Shown here: piece after piece, positions 33,133 to 41,959 of the stretch | Layout of the letters: every line of letters begins with the position of its first letter | Position numbering within the stretch: position 1 is the first letter of the stretch | Origin: an uncultured Prevotellaceae bacterium | GTDB lineage: Bacteria; Bacteroidota; Bacteroidia; Bacteroidales; Bacteroidaceae | Reading direction: 5' to 3' | Assembly: GCA_902767775.1 (NCBI GenBank) | Contig: CACXIP010000004.1 | Location: forward strand, 62,001 to 126,000 | DNA length: 64,000 nt | Program-made: the position numbers and the translations under genes | The notes under the pieces: model-generated | Seen by the model: the letters and a program-made list of their open reading frames with translations, nothing else | Databases searched by the model: none | What the model was told of the DNA's origin: nothing

Positions 33133-34292
33133 ACTCCAAAGAGGTCCTCACGGCCCATCAGTTCTATGGCTTCTTCTTCCATTGGGGTGCGTTTCACGAT
33201 TTCAATATCATCCCAAAGTTGCCTATTGTAGCCCAGTTCCTTGATTTTTTTGATGAGGTTGTCCTCAAACTCCACTTTAGAGGTTCCTTTGACGGTTTTC
33301 AGACCTGCATTGAACATCAGGCCGTTGGTCTCAAACTGCTTCCCTCCCTGTCGATAGCGGAGGTTGAAATGTACACTCTGCACCTCAGTAAAGCCGTTGT
33401 CGTGCTGATAGTTGACCACAAAAGAGTAATCAACAGGCAGAATATATGCATAACCCTGAACAACCCGTTTTACCCGTTCATTCAGTCCTATGCCCTCAAA
33501 TTTAAGCAGTTCGTAGGTGTTGCCGTCAACATATAGTTTGCCCTCCACGCCCCATAGTTTTGGATTGCGAGCCATCATGGTCAGCACATAGGTCTTCTCA
33601 TCACCGTTGATGAGGGTCTGGCAGTCTGTCATGTATAGTTTCTTGAATTCCTCATGGAGTGGCGCCACCTGGTCGCGGGTGTATAGGGTGGTGTTAAGCA
33701 CTGGAACTTGGGCAAGGGAGTGAAAATTGACTGGAATTGAATTCTGTGAACTGGCGACAGCGAAATAGCGTCCTGTAACTAGTGATAGGTCTCGCAGTTG
33801 GACAGCGGTGCGTCCTTGAAAGAAACACTCAATGAAATCGGTGCACTGACTGCCTGTATAGGTCATCTCACGGTAGAAGAGGTTGCAACTCTCCCTCTTT
33901 TTTTTCTTCAGTTCTTTTTTGAGTTTTTTCCTTACCTGCTTCACAATATTCTCACTGCCCATTACAACGACCTCTTCAAGGATTTTCCCATCGGGCTGCA
34001 GGAGAATCTTCTTACCCACTTCCATGACAGGGACATGGAGAGTCTTGTAGCCCACGTAGGAAATGCGGAGTACGGAAGAGGAGTCTGTGTCGATGACGAA
34101 GTCGCCCTCTGCGTTGGTGATGGTGCTGTTGTGGCTGTTGACGAACACCGAGGCGTAGGGGAGTGCCTCACCTGTATTTGCGTCAGACACCCTTGCCACA
34201 AGATGATGCTGTGCTGATACCGTGATAGAGCACAGCACCAGCATCAGCATTAGGATGCATGTTTGTCTGATGGCGTAGTTTTTGTTGCTCAT
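33126..34292 (-). CDS. Secreted carboxypeptidase-like-regulatory-domain protein
   Basis: A 388-residue secreted protein: signal peptide of about 28 residues (cut VSA|QHH), then a carboxypeptidase regulatory-like beta-sandwich (about 30-120) with ARVSDANTGEALPYASVFV, TNAEGDFVI and LRISYVGYKTL. A Lys-rich linker leads to a C-terminal domain of about 230 residues without recognised motifs. Its ATG overlaps the stop of the upstream 1015-residue gene (TAATG), so the two are translationally coupled. The pair probably works together at the outer membrane or periplasm. It is not a TonB receptor, since it lacks plug and barrel regions. Function unknown. Confidence 0.75.
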   Translation of the reverse strand: MSNKNYAIRQTCILMLMLVLCSITVSAQHHLVARVSDANTGEALPYASVFVNSHNSTITNAEGDFVIDTDSSSVLRISYVGYKTLHVPVMEVGKKILLQPDGKILEEVVVMGSENIVKQVRKKLKKELKKKKRESCNLFYREMTYTGSQCTDFIECFFQGRTAVQLRDLSLVTGRYFAVASSQNSIPVNFHSLAQVPVLNTTLYTRDQVAPLHEEFKKLYMTDCQTLINGDEKTYVLTMMARNPKLWGVEGKLYVDGNTYELLKFEGIGLNERVKRVVQGYAYILPVDYSFVVNYQHDNGFTEVQSVHFNLRYRQGGKQFETNGLMFNAGLKTVKGTSKVEFEDNLIKKIKELGYNRQLWDDIEIVKRTPMEEEAIELMGREDLFGVY

Positions 34293-37200
34293 TACTCGTT
34301 GACTATAAATCCGCCATTGCCCATACCCTCGGCAGAGACGGTTATTGACTTGGAGAAACCATTGTTGTAGAATGTCACACGTGCGCGGCCCTCGCTGTCG
34401 GTTGTCAGGTAGGGGTTCCAATATAAAGTACGGCGGTAGTCTCCGCCTACGGGCAATGGCTCGCGGCTATAGTCCACGCGGTAAAACTCATCAGGCTCGC
34501 TCAGTCCCTGGAAGTTGATGCGGAATCCATATAGGTCAGGTTCAGGCATTCCAGATAGATAGAGAGGGTCGGTTTTGAACTCGATAATGGAAGTGAGCGG
34601 TTGAGCGCTGTTGTTCATTCCTTCAGGATTAAATGGGATGAGAAGACCTCGGTAGCGGCTCTCCTGATGAATCAGCGAGCGGTCGTCGGTGTCAGCATAC
34701 AGGCAGAGTTTGCTGAAATTGATGTCTGATGGGAAGAACCTCATATTTTCGGGTAGGTTCTCCTCTTGGCCGTAAGCCAGCCTATATGCAGTGTAGGGGC
34801 CTAAGTCTGAATCGTCGACTACTGTGTAGTTCATGCCGTCAAGACCAAGCACCAGCAGCAGTTTCATATAGTTGTAAAACGAGCCATAGGCCATGTCGAA
34901 GCGATGGCTCTTGTGAGACATGAAGCGGTTGTATATTCTCTTGGAGTTGATTTTGCCGACTGCTGACGACGGTGTGGGGGTGACCATTGGTCCGGCTTGG
35001 TCACCATTATTACTTGAGTTGGCGAAGAAGACGCTGTCACCGAAGTTGCTTTGGTAGCTGCTGTCGCGCTCAGCTCCGGGATTCCACCACCCACCTGTTG
35101 ACATATCGTTGCCAGCCAATCTGAAAGCATCTCCCCATCTATGGTCCCCATAATCGTTGAAGTAATGGAAGTCATTGATAGACCCAAAAATGTTAGATAG
35201 GTAAGTCATCAGTTCACGAACATCGATGACCGCTACAGGACGGGCATTTTTTGACTCACTCCATTTGCGATGTCCCTTCACTTTGATGTCTTGTATGTTC
35301 CACGCATTGTCCTTGCGGTCGTAATACAATACATCTTCCGATGATGTGCTTCTTGCCATGTATTGCTTGAAGGTGTTGGGGACATTGGCTTGGTCTAAAC
35401 CTTTCGTCTCATAATAGTCGAAATTGCGGGCTACGGGAGAATAGGGGTTCAGCGGGATGATATGCTTGTCAATCAGGTAGCGGGGACGACGCTTTTTCCA
35501 CCTGGAGAAGAGGTGTCCGCCGAGTCCTGCCTTGAAGTGGCCTTTCTCCTCGGCACTCTCCTCGTTGACCATCAAGGTCATATAGCTTGTGCCGTAGAAG
35601 GGGTTGATATTGAACATGAAGAACCCTAAGGAATCGGTCTTGATTTCTGCTTGCTTGATGCCATCATAGGGCGTACGGGTCTCGTTGTACACCCACAGAG
35701 GTTTTTTGATTTGTTTCCAGAAGTCATAACCGTTGTAATGTCCTTTGTCGTCAACCAGTCTGCCTCGGAAATTCAGGCCTCGTTCGATGACCATCAGCGG
35801 TTCCCAAGGTTCGGCGCTCATCATGCGCTCAAAGTCATAGCGGGTCCATCCCTGCACCATGAGCAGTTGGTCAAGGGCGGCTCGGTGCTCGGCATCATCC
35901 TTCTCAAAATAGTATTCGGGATGAGGGATAAATCCTTTTACCTCGCTTGAAAGCAACAGGTAAGTCAGCATGTTGTCATCAGCGAAGGTGCCGTCGCGAT
36001 ATTCCCCGTCGGTGATGGCTAATGACATCTTACCGCGGTCTCTGACAGGTTGGCCGTCTTTGTCCACCAGTTGGCACTGTATGGTTACCGGTTTGTAGGG
36101 CTGCATGTCGATACCGCTCTCGGGCATCAGCACCTTGAGGTGGTTGCCTACCACATCGTGGTTGTTGACAAACACCTCACGTTGGGCGATGACTTTCCCC
36201 TCTTTATTATATAATGTAAAGATGTTGACGCCAGTCAGCAGGTCGCTCTTGCTGAAGTTGAGCTTGGTTTGCTCCTCATGGCGCAGGTCGATAACTTGAC
36301 TATGTAGTGTGATGCCCCTTGAGGTGATGCTCAGTCCGATTTGTTCTGCAGGTGTCTTGGCATTGCGTGCGATGTGGGCACTCAGTATGTTTCCCGATGA
36401 GAAGACGTTGAGCACATAGCCGCGGCGGTGTGATTTAGGCAGATGGAAGGTATAGTCTTTTCCCTCATAATTGACGGAGAGACGCAGGCTACGTATGAGT
36501 TCGTCATCCGCCTCGTCTTCCTCATCACAGGTAACGGAGAAGACACCCCTACCGCCATAGTCGGTTTTGAAGGTGCCGATTTCCTTGCCTTTGTGTAGTA
36601 GCTTTCCTTCGATATTTAGGGTGCGTCCTTCTGTTGAATGGGCTTGGAATGCCACGCGGGTGGGTATTCCGCTGACGAGGTTGCCACCCTCGGGATAGAA
36701 GTCAATTTTCAGTTTGTCTTTGGTGTCATCCACGATGGATGAGGTGACTTTAGGCAGTCTCGGCATGCGTTTTTGTGCGTATTGGCCCTTCTCAACAGAA
36801 TCAAAGACGGGAAACACACGGCTGAAAATTCCTGCGTTGCCACGGAGGTAGTGTTGGACACGCTCCATATAGAAGTCTTTTTTGAGAATGTCTTTCATTC
36901 TGCTCCAGCCATGTCCGTTGCCAGGACAGAAGTTGAGCATCCACGAGGTGTAGGCGCGTACCTCATAAAAACCGGCGTTGAGAGTGTCTTTCAACAGAAA
37001 TGAGCCGCTGGCTTGGCCGTTGTTGACCACCAGTTTCTGGGTTTCCACGGGCAAGCCGATGGGGTTGACCAATTCCACATAGAGGATGCGGCTGAGATTG
37101 GTGGGCTGAAGTGAGGAGCCTTCGACAACATAAGCCTTGTACCATATGTGCTCACCTTTATAATAAGAGGTATTGTCGAAGTGGAGATATACACGTTCCT

Positions 37201-37339
37201 GTGGATTTTTCTTGGCAAACCGTTCAAAATTGGTTTGCAGGGCAGTAAGTTGTGGGGTGGCATCGTTGTTATCCTGCGCCATTCCTGTCGCTGCTATGAG
37301 GAATAGCGAAATCACTGCCATAATACATCGTTTTTTCAT
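34292..37339 (-). CDS. Large secreted MG2-domain (macroglobulin-like) protein
   Basis: A 1015-residue exported protein with a signal peptide (about residues 1-21, cut GMA|QDN). The region at 45-75, ERVYLHFDNTSYYKGEHIWY, resembles the start of macroglobulin MG2 domains, and further beta-rich stretches such as KIDFYPEGGNLVSGIPTRVA and VYVDRG-like repeats follow. No thioester motif (CGEQ) is seen and the length is below that of full alpha-2-macroglobulins. The C-terminus ends in a beta-rich GRARVTFYNNG..KSITVSAEG. Similar proteins are common in Bacteroidota and are often found near TonB receptors, but none is here. A consensus promoter precedes it, and the carboxypeptidase-regulatory protein is coupled downstream. 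Confidence 0.7.
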   Translation of the reverse strand: MKKRCIMAVISLFLIAATGMAQDNNDATPQLTALQTNFERFAKKNPQERVYLHFDNTSYYKGEHIWYKAYVVEGSSLQPTNLSRILYVELVNPIGLPVETQKLVVNNGQASGSFLLKDTLNAGFYEVRAYTSWMLNFCPGNGHGWSRMKDILKKDFYMERVQHYLRGNAGIFSRVFPVFDSVEKGQYAQKRMPRLPKVTSSIVDDTKDKLKIDFYPEGGNLVSGIPTRVAFQAHSTEGRTLNIEGKLLHKGKEIGTFKTDYGGRGVFSVTCDEEDEADDELIRSLRLSVNYEGKDYTFHLPKSHRRGYVLNVFSSGNILSAHIARNAKTPAEQIGLSITSRGITLHSQVIDLRHEEQTKLNFSKSDLLTGVNIFTLYNKEGKVIAQREVFVNNHDVVGNHLKVLMPESGIDMQPYKPVTIQCQLVDKDGQPVRDRGKMSLAITDGEYRDGTFADDNMLTYLLLSSEVKGFIPHPEYYFEKDDAEHRAALDQLLMVQGWTRYDFERMMSAEPWEPLMVIERGLNFRGRLVDDKGHYNGYDFWKQIKKPLWVYNETRTPYDGIKQAEIKTDSLGFFMFNINPFYGTSYMTLMVNEESAEEKGHFKAGLGGHLFSRWKKRRPRYLIDKHIIPLNPYSPVARNFDYYETKGLDQANVPNTFKQYMARSTSSEDVLYYDRKDNAWNIQDIKVKGHRKWSESKNARPVAVIDVRELMTYLSNIFGSINDFHYFNDYGDHRWGDAFRLAGNDMSTGGWWNPGAERDSSYQSNFGDSVFFANSSNNGDQAGPMVTPTPSSAVGKINSKRIYNRFMSHKSHRFDMAYGSFYNYMKLLLVLGLDGMNYTVVDDSDLGPYTAYRLAYGQEENLPENMRFFPSDINFSKLCLYADTDDRSLIHQESRYRGLLIPFNPEGMNNSAQPLTSIIEFKTDPLYLSGMPEPDLYGFRINFQGLSEPDEFYRVDYSREPLPVGGDYRRTLYWNPYLTTDSEGRARVTFYNNGFSKSITVSAEGMGNGGFIVNE

Positions 37340-37368
37340 AATTGTTTGGGATTTTTAGGAGTTCTTTG

Positions 37369-37400
37369 CAAAAATAGGTGAAATCTACTACTCCGACAAA
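37369..37400 (-). promoter_or_regulatory. Promoter of the large secreted protein operon
   Basis: On the minus strand TTTG (37397-37400) and TATTTTTG (37369-37376) are separated by 20 nt, an exact match, 29 nt ahead of the ATG. Beyond it, near 37415-37440, a near-palindromic GATAGAGGGA..TCCCTATC lies between the divergent promoters and could be an operator. Confidence 0.7.
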
Positions 37401-37520
37401 GGTTTTTCCCTACCCAGATAGAGGGATTTCCCTATCTTATAGGAAGCTTCCTTTTTTGAAAAACTCTGCCCATCATGAAAACCGAAATCCCTGTATGGTG
37501 ACAAAAAAGGACGGAAGATG

Positions 37521-37552
37521 TTTGTAGGTGTGGATGTTATTTCATAACTTTG
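37521..37552 (+). promoter_or_regulatory. Promoter of second polysaccharide locus
   Basis: TTTG at 37521-37524 and TAACTTTG at 37545-37552, 20 nt apart, exact consensus match, 46 nt before the flippase ATG. Confidence 0.7.
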
Positions 37553-37598
37553 CAGTATTGAGCCAATTGAAGTTTAGGTATTGTAGCTATAAGAGAGG

Positions 37599-39065
37599 AT
37601 GGGGGGAAAGAGTCTGAAACAGAAGGCCACTGCAGGCATGGTGTGGACGGCGTTGAGCAAATACTCGACGACAGCCATCGCTTTTGTGTCGGGCATCATT
37701 TTGGCTCGTCTGCTAACTCCACACGATTATGGATGCATTGGACTGCTTGGAATTTTCATGTCGCTGGCATCCACCTTTATAGGGGCGGGTTTTGGCACAG
37801 CCCTCATCCAGAAGAAAACTCCTACACAGACAGACTATTCCACCATCTTCTTTTGGAATATGGGCATGGCTGTTGTCATGTATGTCATTTTGTTTTTCTC
37901 TGCTCCTGCAATTGCCGCATTCTATCGCATACCATTGTTGTGCCCAGTCCTTAGGGTACAGGCATTTGTGCTGATTATCAATGCTTTCAATCTTGTCCAA
38001 AGAAGCCAACTGAGGAAGCAACTCAAGTTCAGTGTTCTCTCTAAGGTCAGCATAGCCACTTCATTTTTGTCATTGGCGGTAACCATCATAATGGCCTACC
38101 GTGGCTTTGGTGTATGGTCTTTGGTGACACAGAATTTGCTTGCCGCAGCCATTCCCGCTTTGGTGTTCTGGTTTTATGTGGGTTGGAGGCCTTTGTTGAT
38201 TTTCTCATGGAAAAGTTTCCGCGAATTGTTCAGTTTTGGAGCATATATTCTGTTGAGCAATATCGTCAATACTTTTGGAACGGAGATACAGGGATTGATG
38301 ATTGGCAAATTGTTCAATGCTTCCACATTGGGTTATTATTCCAAGGCAGCTGGAGCGGAGCAGATGGCATCCTATTCCATCAGTGGTGTGATAACGAGTG
38401 TGTCATTTCCTCTTTATGCAGAGGCTCAGGATGACAAAGTAATGTTGGGCAACATCATACGGCGTCTGACGATGACCATTTCCTACATCACTTTTCCTTT
38501 TATGCTGCTCCTTTTGACTTTGGGCAAACCTCTTTTTGTACTGTTATATTCAGAGCGGTGGTTGCCCAGCGTCATTTATTTTCAGGTGCTTTGTCTTGTA
38601 GGCATCTCCTCTTGTTTGCAGGCAGTCAATACGCAGAGCATTGCAGCCATCGGCAAGAGCAAGCAGATGTTCTCGTGGATTTTGGTAAAAAGAGTACTTG
38701 GTGTCTGTGCTATGATTATAGGCCTTGTCCTATATGGGATGAAGGGATTTCTTGTGGGAGTTGTCTTCTACAACTATTTCTGCTATTTCGTCAATATTGG
38801 TTTGGTGTCGAAATATATCGGATATAAATGGAACGACCAACTAAAAGACTTGATGCCTGTGGCTTTAGTTTCACTTGTGGCCCTGGCTGTTTGTAATGTA
38901 AGTGTGTTATTCCACCTCAATATGTTTGTAGAAGGTGCCATCAAGTTGGTTGTTTTCCTTCTTGTCTATATGGGATGGTCTTTGGTTTTCAAGCCAGAAG
39001 CTTACACTTACACGCTCACGCTCATACCCGAAAGATTCAAATTCTGGAAAAGAAATATAGAGTAA
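37599..39065 (+). CDS. Polysaccharide flippase (Wzx-like, PST family)
   Basis: A 488-residue protein with 12-14 membrane helices typical of the polysaccharide transport (Wzx) branch of the MOP superfamily. The start GGKSLKQKATAGMVWTALSK is characteristic, as is FVSGIILARLLTPHDYGCIG. It should move lipid-linked oligosaccharide across the inner membrane. It opens the second glycan locus, followed by LicD-like, glycosyltransferase and Stealth genes. Start at MGGKSL matches the family. Confidence 0.9.
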   Translation: MGGKSLKQKATAGMVWTALSKYSTTAIAFVSGIILARLLTPHDYGCIGLLGIFMSLASTFIGAGFGTALIQKKTPTQTDYSTIFFWNMGMAVVMYVILFFSAPAIAAFYRIPLLCPVLRVQAFVLIINAFNLVQRSQLRKQLKFSVLSKVSIATSFLSLAVTIIMAYRGFGVWSLVTQNLLAAAIPALVFWFYVGWRPLLIFSWKSFRELFSFGAYILLSNIVNTFGTEIQGLMIGKLFNASTLGYYSKAAGAEQMASYSISGVITSVSFPLYAEAQDDKVMLGNIIRRLTMTISYITFPFMLLLLTLGKPLFVLLYSERWLPSVIYFQVLCLVGISSCLQAVNTQSIAAIGKSKQMFSWILVKRVLGVCAMIIGLVLYGMKGFLVGVVFYNYFCYFVNIGLVSKYIGYKWNDQLKDLMPVALVSLVALAVCNVSVLFHLNMFVEGAIKLVVFLLVYMGWSLVFKPEAYTYTLTLIPERFKFWKRNIE

Positions 39066-39095
39066 TCTATCCGTTTGCAATTTGTCGCTTCAAAT

Positions 39096-39126
39096 TTTGT
39101 AGTATATTAGGAATTTAGTATTTTTG
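39096..39126 (+). promoter_or_regulatory. Internal promoter before LicD-like gene
   Basis: TTTG at 39096-39099 and TATTTTTG at 39119-39126, 19 nt apart, exact match, 24 nt before the ATG at 39151. It rules out the longer start at 39124. Confidence 0.7.
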
Positions 39127-39150
39127 CACGAAATTAGCAAAACTTGTTAC

Positions 39151-39900
39151 ATGGACAGTATCATCAAAAAAGCCAAGGAGGCTCTCTCTGACCATCCGAT
39201 TCTTTATGGAGCGGCAAAAGCTGTTTTCGGACGAGTAAGCCAGTATCAAGAACGGAAGGAAATAGAGCACAAGCAACAAGTTTTCCAGGAAAATGCACGT
39301 GAAGTGTTGAGGCTTTTTGTCACTTGCATGGAAGAGCAAGAGATAAAATACACACTTGCCTTTGGTTCTATTCTTGGTGCCATACGCGAGCATGGCTTTA
39401 TCAAGCATGACTTGGACATTGACACTGCAATGTGGATTGATGATTTCAAACCGGAGATGGTGGAAGCCCTTGAGCGTGCAGGTTTCACTTGGCTGTTCTC
39501 CCATAAGGTCGATGATGGTAAACTGGGACGCGAGGACACTTTCGAGTATAACGGGGTGAGGATTGACATATTCTATTTCTATCCTGCTGTTGATCAGTTA
39601 CCCTATTGTTGTGATTTCCTTATGGAGCAGGGGATGGAATTGCATCAACGATTACCAAGAAGGTTGGAAATCCCATTCTCAAGGGAACGTAGGAAAGTGT
39701 CTTTTGAGGGAATGGAAGTGTATTTGCCAGACAACGCTGAGGAGTTTTGTGAATATAGGTATGGTGCAGACTATATGATTCCTAACCCGGATTGGAAATG
39801 GGATGGGGAATGTGAGCATATTGTGGAATGGAGGGAGAAGATTGGTGTAACGGAAAGTGCTAAATATCCTCATGGCGAACGGCAGGACACTCATATCTAA
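39151..39900 (+). CDS. LicD-like nucleotidyltransferase-fold protein
   Basis: A 249-residue protein with the LicD/nucleotidyltransferase signature YTLAFGSILGAIREHGFI followed by KHDLDIDTAMWIDD, in which the acidic residues would bind metal. LicD proteins transfer phosphocholine or related phospho-groups to sugars. An N-terminal part of about 60 residues precedes the domain. It is more diverged than the LicD at 41960. It sits in a locus that also encodes a Stealth phosphotransferase, hinting at phosphodiester chemistry. Confidence 0.75.
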   Translation: MDSIIKKAKEALSDHPILYGAAKAVFGRVSQYQERKEIEHKQQVFQENAREVLRLFVTCMEEQEIKYTLAFGSILGAIREHGFIKHDLDIDTAMWIDDFKPEMVEALERAGFTWLFSHKVDDGKLGREDTFEYNGVRIDIFYFYPAVDQLPYCCDFLMEQGMELHQRLPRRLEIPFSRERRKVSFEGMEVYLPDNAEEFCEYRYGADYMIPNPDWKWDGECEHIVEWREKIGVTESAKYPHGERQDTHI

Positions 39901-39930
39901 TCAATTGTTTTTTTCCTTTCATTTTCTGAT

Positions 39931-40869
39931 ATGCAAGCCAAAGTTTCAGTAATCATCCCTGTTTACAATGTAGAGAAATACATTGGTCAGTGCATAGAAT
40001 CGATTTTGGCCCAAACCATGCAGGATTTCGAAATTGTGGTTGTGGATGACTGCTCGCCAGACGATTCTATGGAAGTAGTCAGGAAATATGCTGAGGGCGA
40101 CAATCGTTTTCACATTGTCAGCCATGAGCGAAACCTGGGATTGATGCAGGCTCGAAAATCGGGGTATTCAATTGCCAAAGGTGAGTATTTGTTGTTTTGT
40201 GACAGTGATGACTACTTGCCACCCAAGGCTGTGGAGATTCTTTACCAGGAAGCTGTTCGCACTTCCGCTGATGTGGTCTCGGGTGACATTGTACTTTATT
40301 ATCCACAAGATGGACATGAGGAGATTCGCACTTCTTCGCTTAACTATGGTAGTGGAATGACTGCAGTTTACAAATCTTTGCTCTTTTCCGAATACCATCA
40401 TAATCTTTGTGGCAAGATTTTCAAGACAAGCATCTTGCAAAATCATGAATACAAGACATTCGACCATTTTACCAATGGTGAGGATGGCTATCTTTTCTAT
40501 CAGGTGGTGGAGCATGTCTCAAAGGTATTGCATCTGCATGAACCAGTATACTATTACCGGCAGAATATGCAATCGTCGACAAGGATAAGAATGGGCAACA
40601 ATGCCATCCGAACCATCTGTATGCTTAATCAGTTAAGGTTGCAGTTGGCTGAACGACATCCTGAAATCGCTAAATATGCTCGTATGAAGGTGACTTTAGT
40701 GATGAATTCACTTCATAACGAACGTTATAACAGGGATACGTCACTGGGTGAGTATGAAGCTCAATTCGGACTTCTGCCCTATTCTTCTTTTGGGAGTCTT
40801 TTCAGGTACGTACCTTTTGTAATGGCTTGCAAGGGTGCCGTTAAGAGATTGATGGCTATCATAAGATGA
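39931..40869 (+). CDS. Glycosyltransferase family 2
   Basis: A 312-residue GT2 (GT-A fold) glycosyltransferase. It starts KVSVIIPVYNVEKYIGQCIE, continues VVVDDCSPDDSME and carries the metal-binding DSDDYLPP. It has no membrane helix except a weak C-terminal hydrophobic stretch. It adds a sugar from a nucleotide donor to the growing repeat unit in the cytoplasm. Only one glycosyltransferase is seen in this locus, so other enzymes for the unit must lie elsewhere. Confidence 0.9.
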   Translation: MQAKVSVIIPVYNVEKYIGQCIESILAQTMQDFEIVVVDDCSPDDSMEVVRKYAEGDNRFHIVSHERNLGLMQARKSGYSIAKGEYLLFCDSDDYLPPKAVEILYQEAVRTSADVVSGDIVLYYPQDGHEEIRTSSLNYGSGMTAVYKSLLFSEYHHNLCGKIFKTSILQNHEYKTFDHFTNGEDGYLFYQVVEHVSKVLHLHEPVYYYRQNMQSSTRIRMGNNAIRTICMLNQLRLQLAERHPEIAKYARMKVTLVMNSLHNERYNRDTSLGEYEAQFGLLPYSSFGSLFRYVPFVMACKGAVKRLMAIIR

Positions 40870-40894
40870 AAGCTGTCAAATAAAAAAGCATGAG

Positions 40895-41920
40895 ATGAAA
40901 CACCCTATTGATTTTGTAGTCACATGGCTTGATTCGTCTGATCCTGAATGGCAAAGACAGTACAATGAATATAAAGGAGTGTCACCTCGTGGAGATTCGT
41001 CGGTTGCACGATTCCGTGATTGGGACCTTTTTAAGTATTGGTTCAGGGCTGTGGAAACTAATGCACCATGGGTCAATCGTGTGTTTCTCATTACCAACGG
41101 TACCATTCCGAAATGGATAAGACGTGACCATCCAAAACTTGTTCTCGTCAATCATGAAGATTATATTCCCTCCCAATTCCTACCGACATTCAACTCTTGC
41201 ACTATCGAATTGCATATCAATAAAATCAAGCAACTTTCAGAACATTTTGTTTATTTCAATGACGATTGCTACATCAACAATCCCGTCACACCCGAGTATT
41301 ATTTTGTAGATGGACTGCCATGCGACAACAATGCAGAGACAATTTTCAATACCACCAAATATAATCCGCTTGACAGATTTTTCATAAGAATTTCCATGTT
41401 TGTAGATATTTGTGTGCTTAACAGACATTTTAACCGAAATGAGGTGTGGCGACAGTCGAAGAGAAGATGGTTGGGGAAACATTTGAGCAATATGAGCCGG
41501 CTCGCAAGCCTTTTGCTCATCTTTAATAAGTGGAATTTGTTTGTGGGGTTCAATTGGAAACATGTTGAGCAACCTTTCCTCAAGTCGGTGATGGACGAGG
41601 CTTGGGAAAAGGAACCAGAAATGCTCAACGAAAGTTGCACTCGGTTCAGGAGAGAAGTAACTCTCAACCCTTACTTTTTCCGATACTGGCAGTTCGCTAC
41701 CAATCGGTTCTATCCGGTTAAATTGGATCGTGTGGCAAAATATCGAACCATTAGAAAGGATGTTGAGCACATTTGCCGGGCATTGAAAAACAAAAAGATT
41801 TTATCTCTATGCATCAATGACACACCGCGTTGTACAGAAGAAGAGTTTGAGGATGTCAAAATAGAACTGATAAAGGCTTTCGAGGAGAAATATCCTAATA
41901 AGTCTTCTTTTGAGTTGTAG
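40895..41920 (+). CDS. Stealth family capsular polysaccharide phosphotransferase
   Basis: A 341-residue protein with the four conserved Stealth regions: CR1 IDFVVTWLDSSDPEW, CR2 around WFRAVETNAPWVNRVFLITN, CR3 HFVYFNDDCYINNPV, and a CR4-like C-terminal region around NESCTRFRREVTLNPYFFRY. Stealth enzymes transfer sugar-1-phosphate from UDP-sugars, building phosphodiester-linked capsules such as that of Neisseria meningitidis A. It follows the GT2 gene by 25 nt. With two LicD-like genes close by, it supports a phosphorylated surface polymer. Confidence 0.88.
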   Translation: MKHPIDFVVTWLDSSDPEWQRQYNEYKGVSPRGDSSVARFRDWDLFKYWFRAVETNAPWVNRVFLITNGTIPKWIRRDHPKLVLVNHEDYIPSQFLPTFNSCTIELHINKIKQLSEHFVYFNDDCYINNPVTPEYYFVDGLPCDNNAETIFNTTKYNPLDRFFIRISMFVDICVLNRHFNRNEVWRQSKRRWLGKHLSNMSRLASLLLIFNKWNLFVGFNWKHVEQPFLKSVMDEAWEKEPEMLNESCTRFRREVTLNPYFFRYWQFATNRFYPVKLDRVAKYRTIRKDVEHICRALKNKKILSLCINDTPRCTEEEFEDVKIELIKAFEEKYPNKSSFEL

Positions 41921-41959
41921 AAACATTATAGCTTTGTTTGAAACAGTAAATAGAACAAG

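Noticed and set aside
41237-41770. Minus-strand 177-residue frame inside the Stealth gene
   Set aside because: Antisense to a clearly conserved protein and without features of its own.
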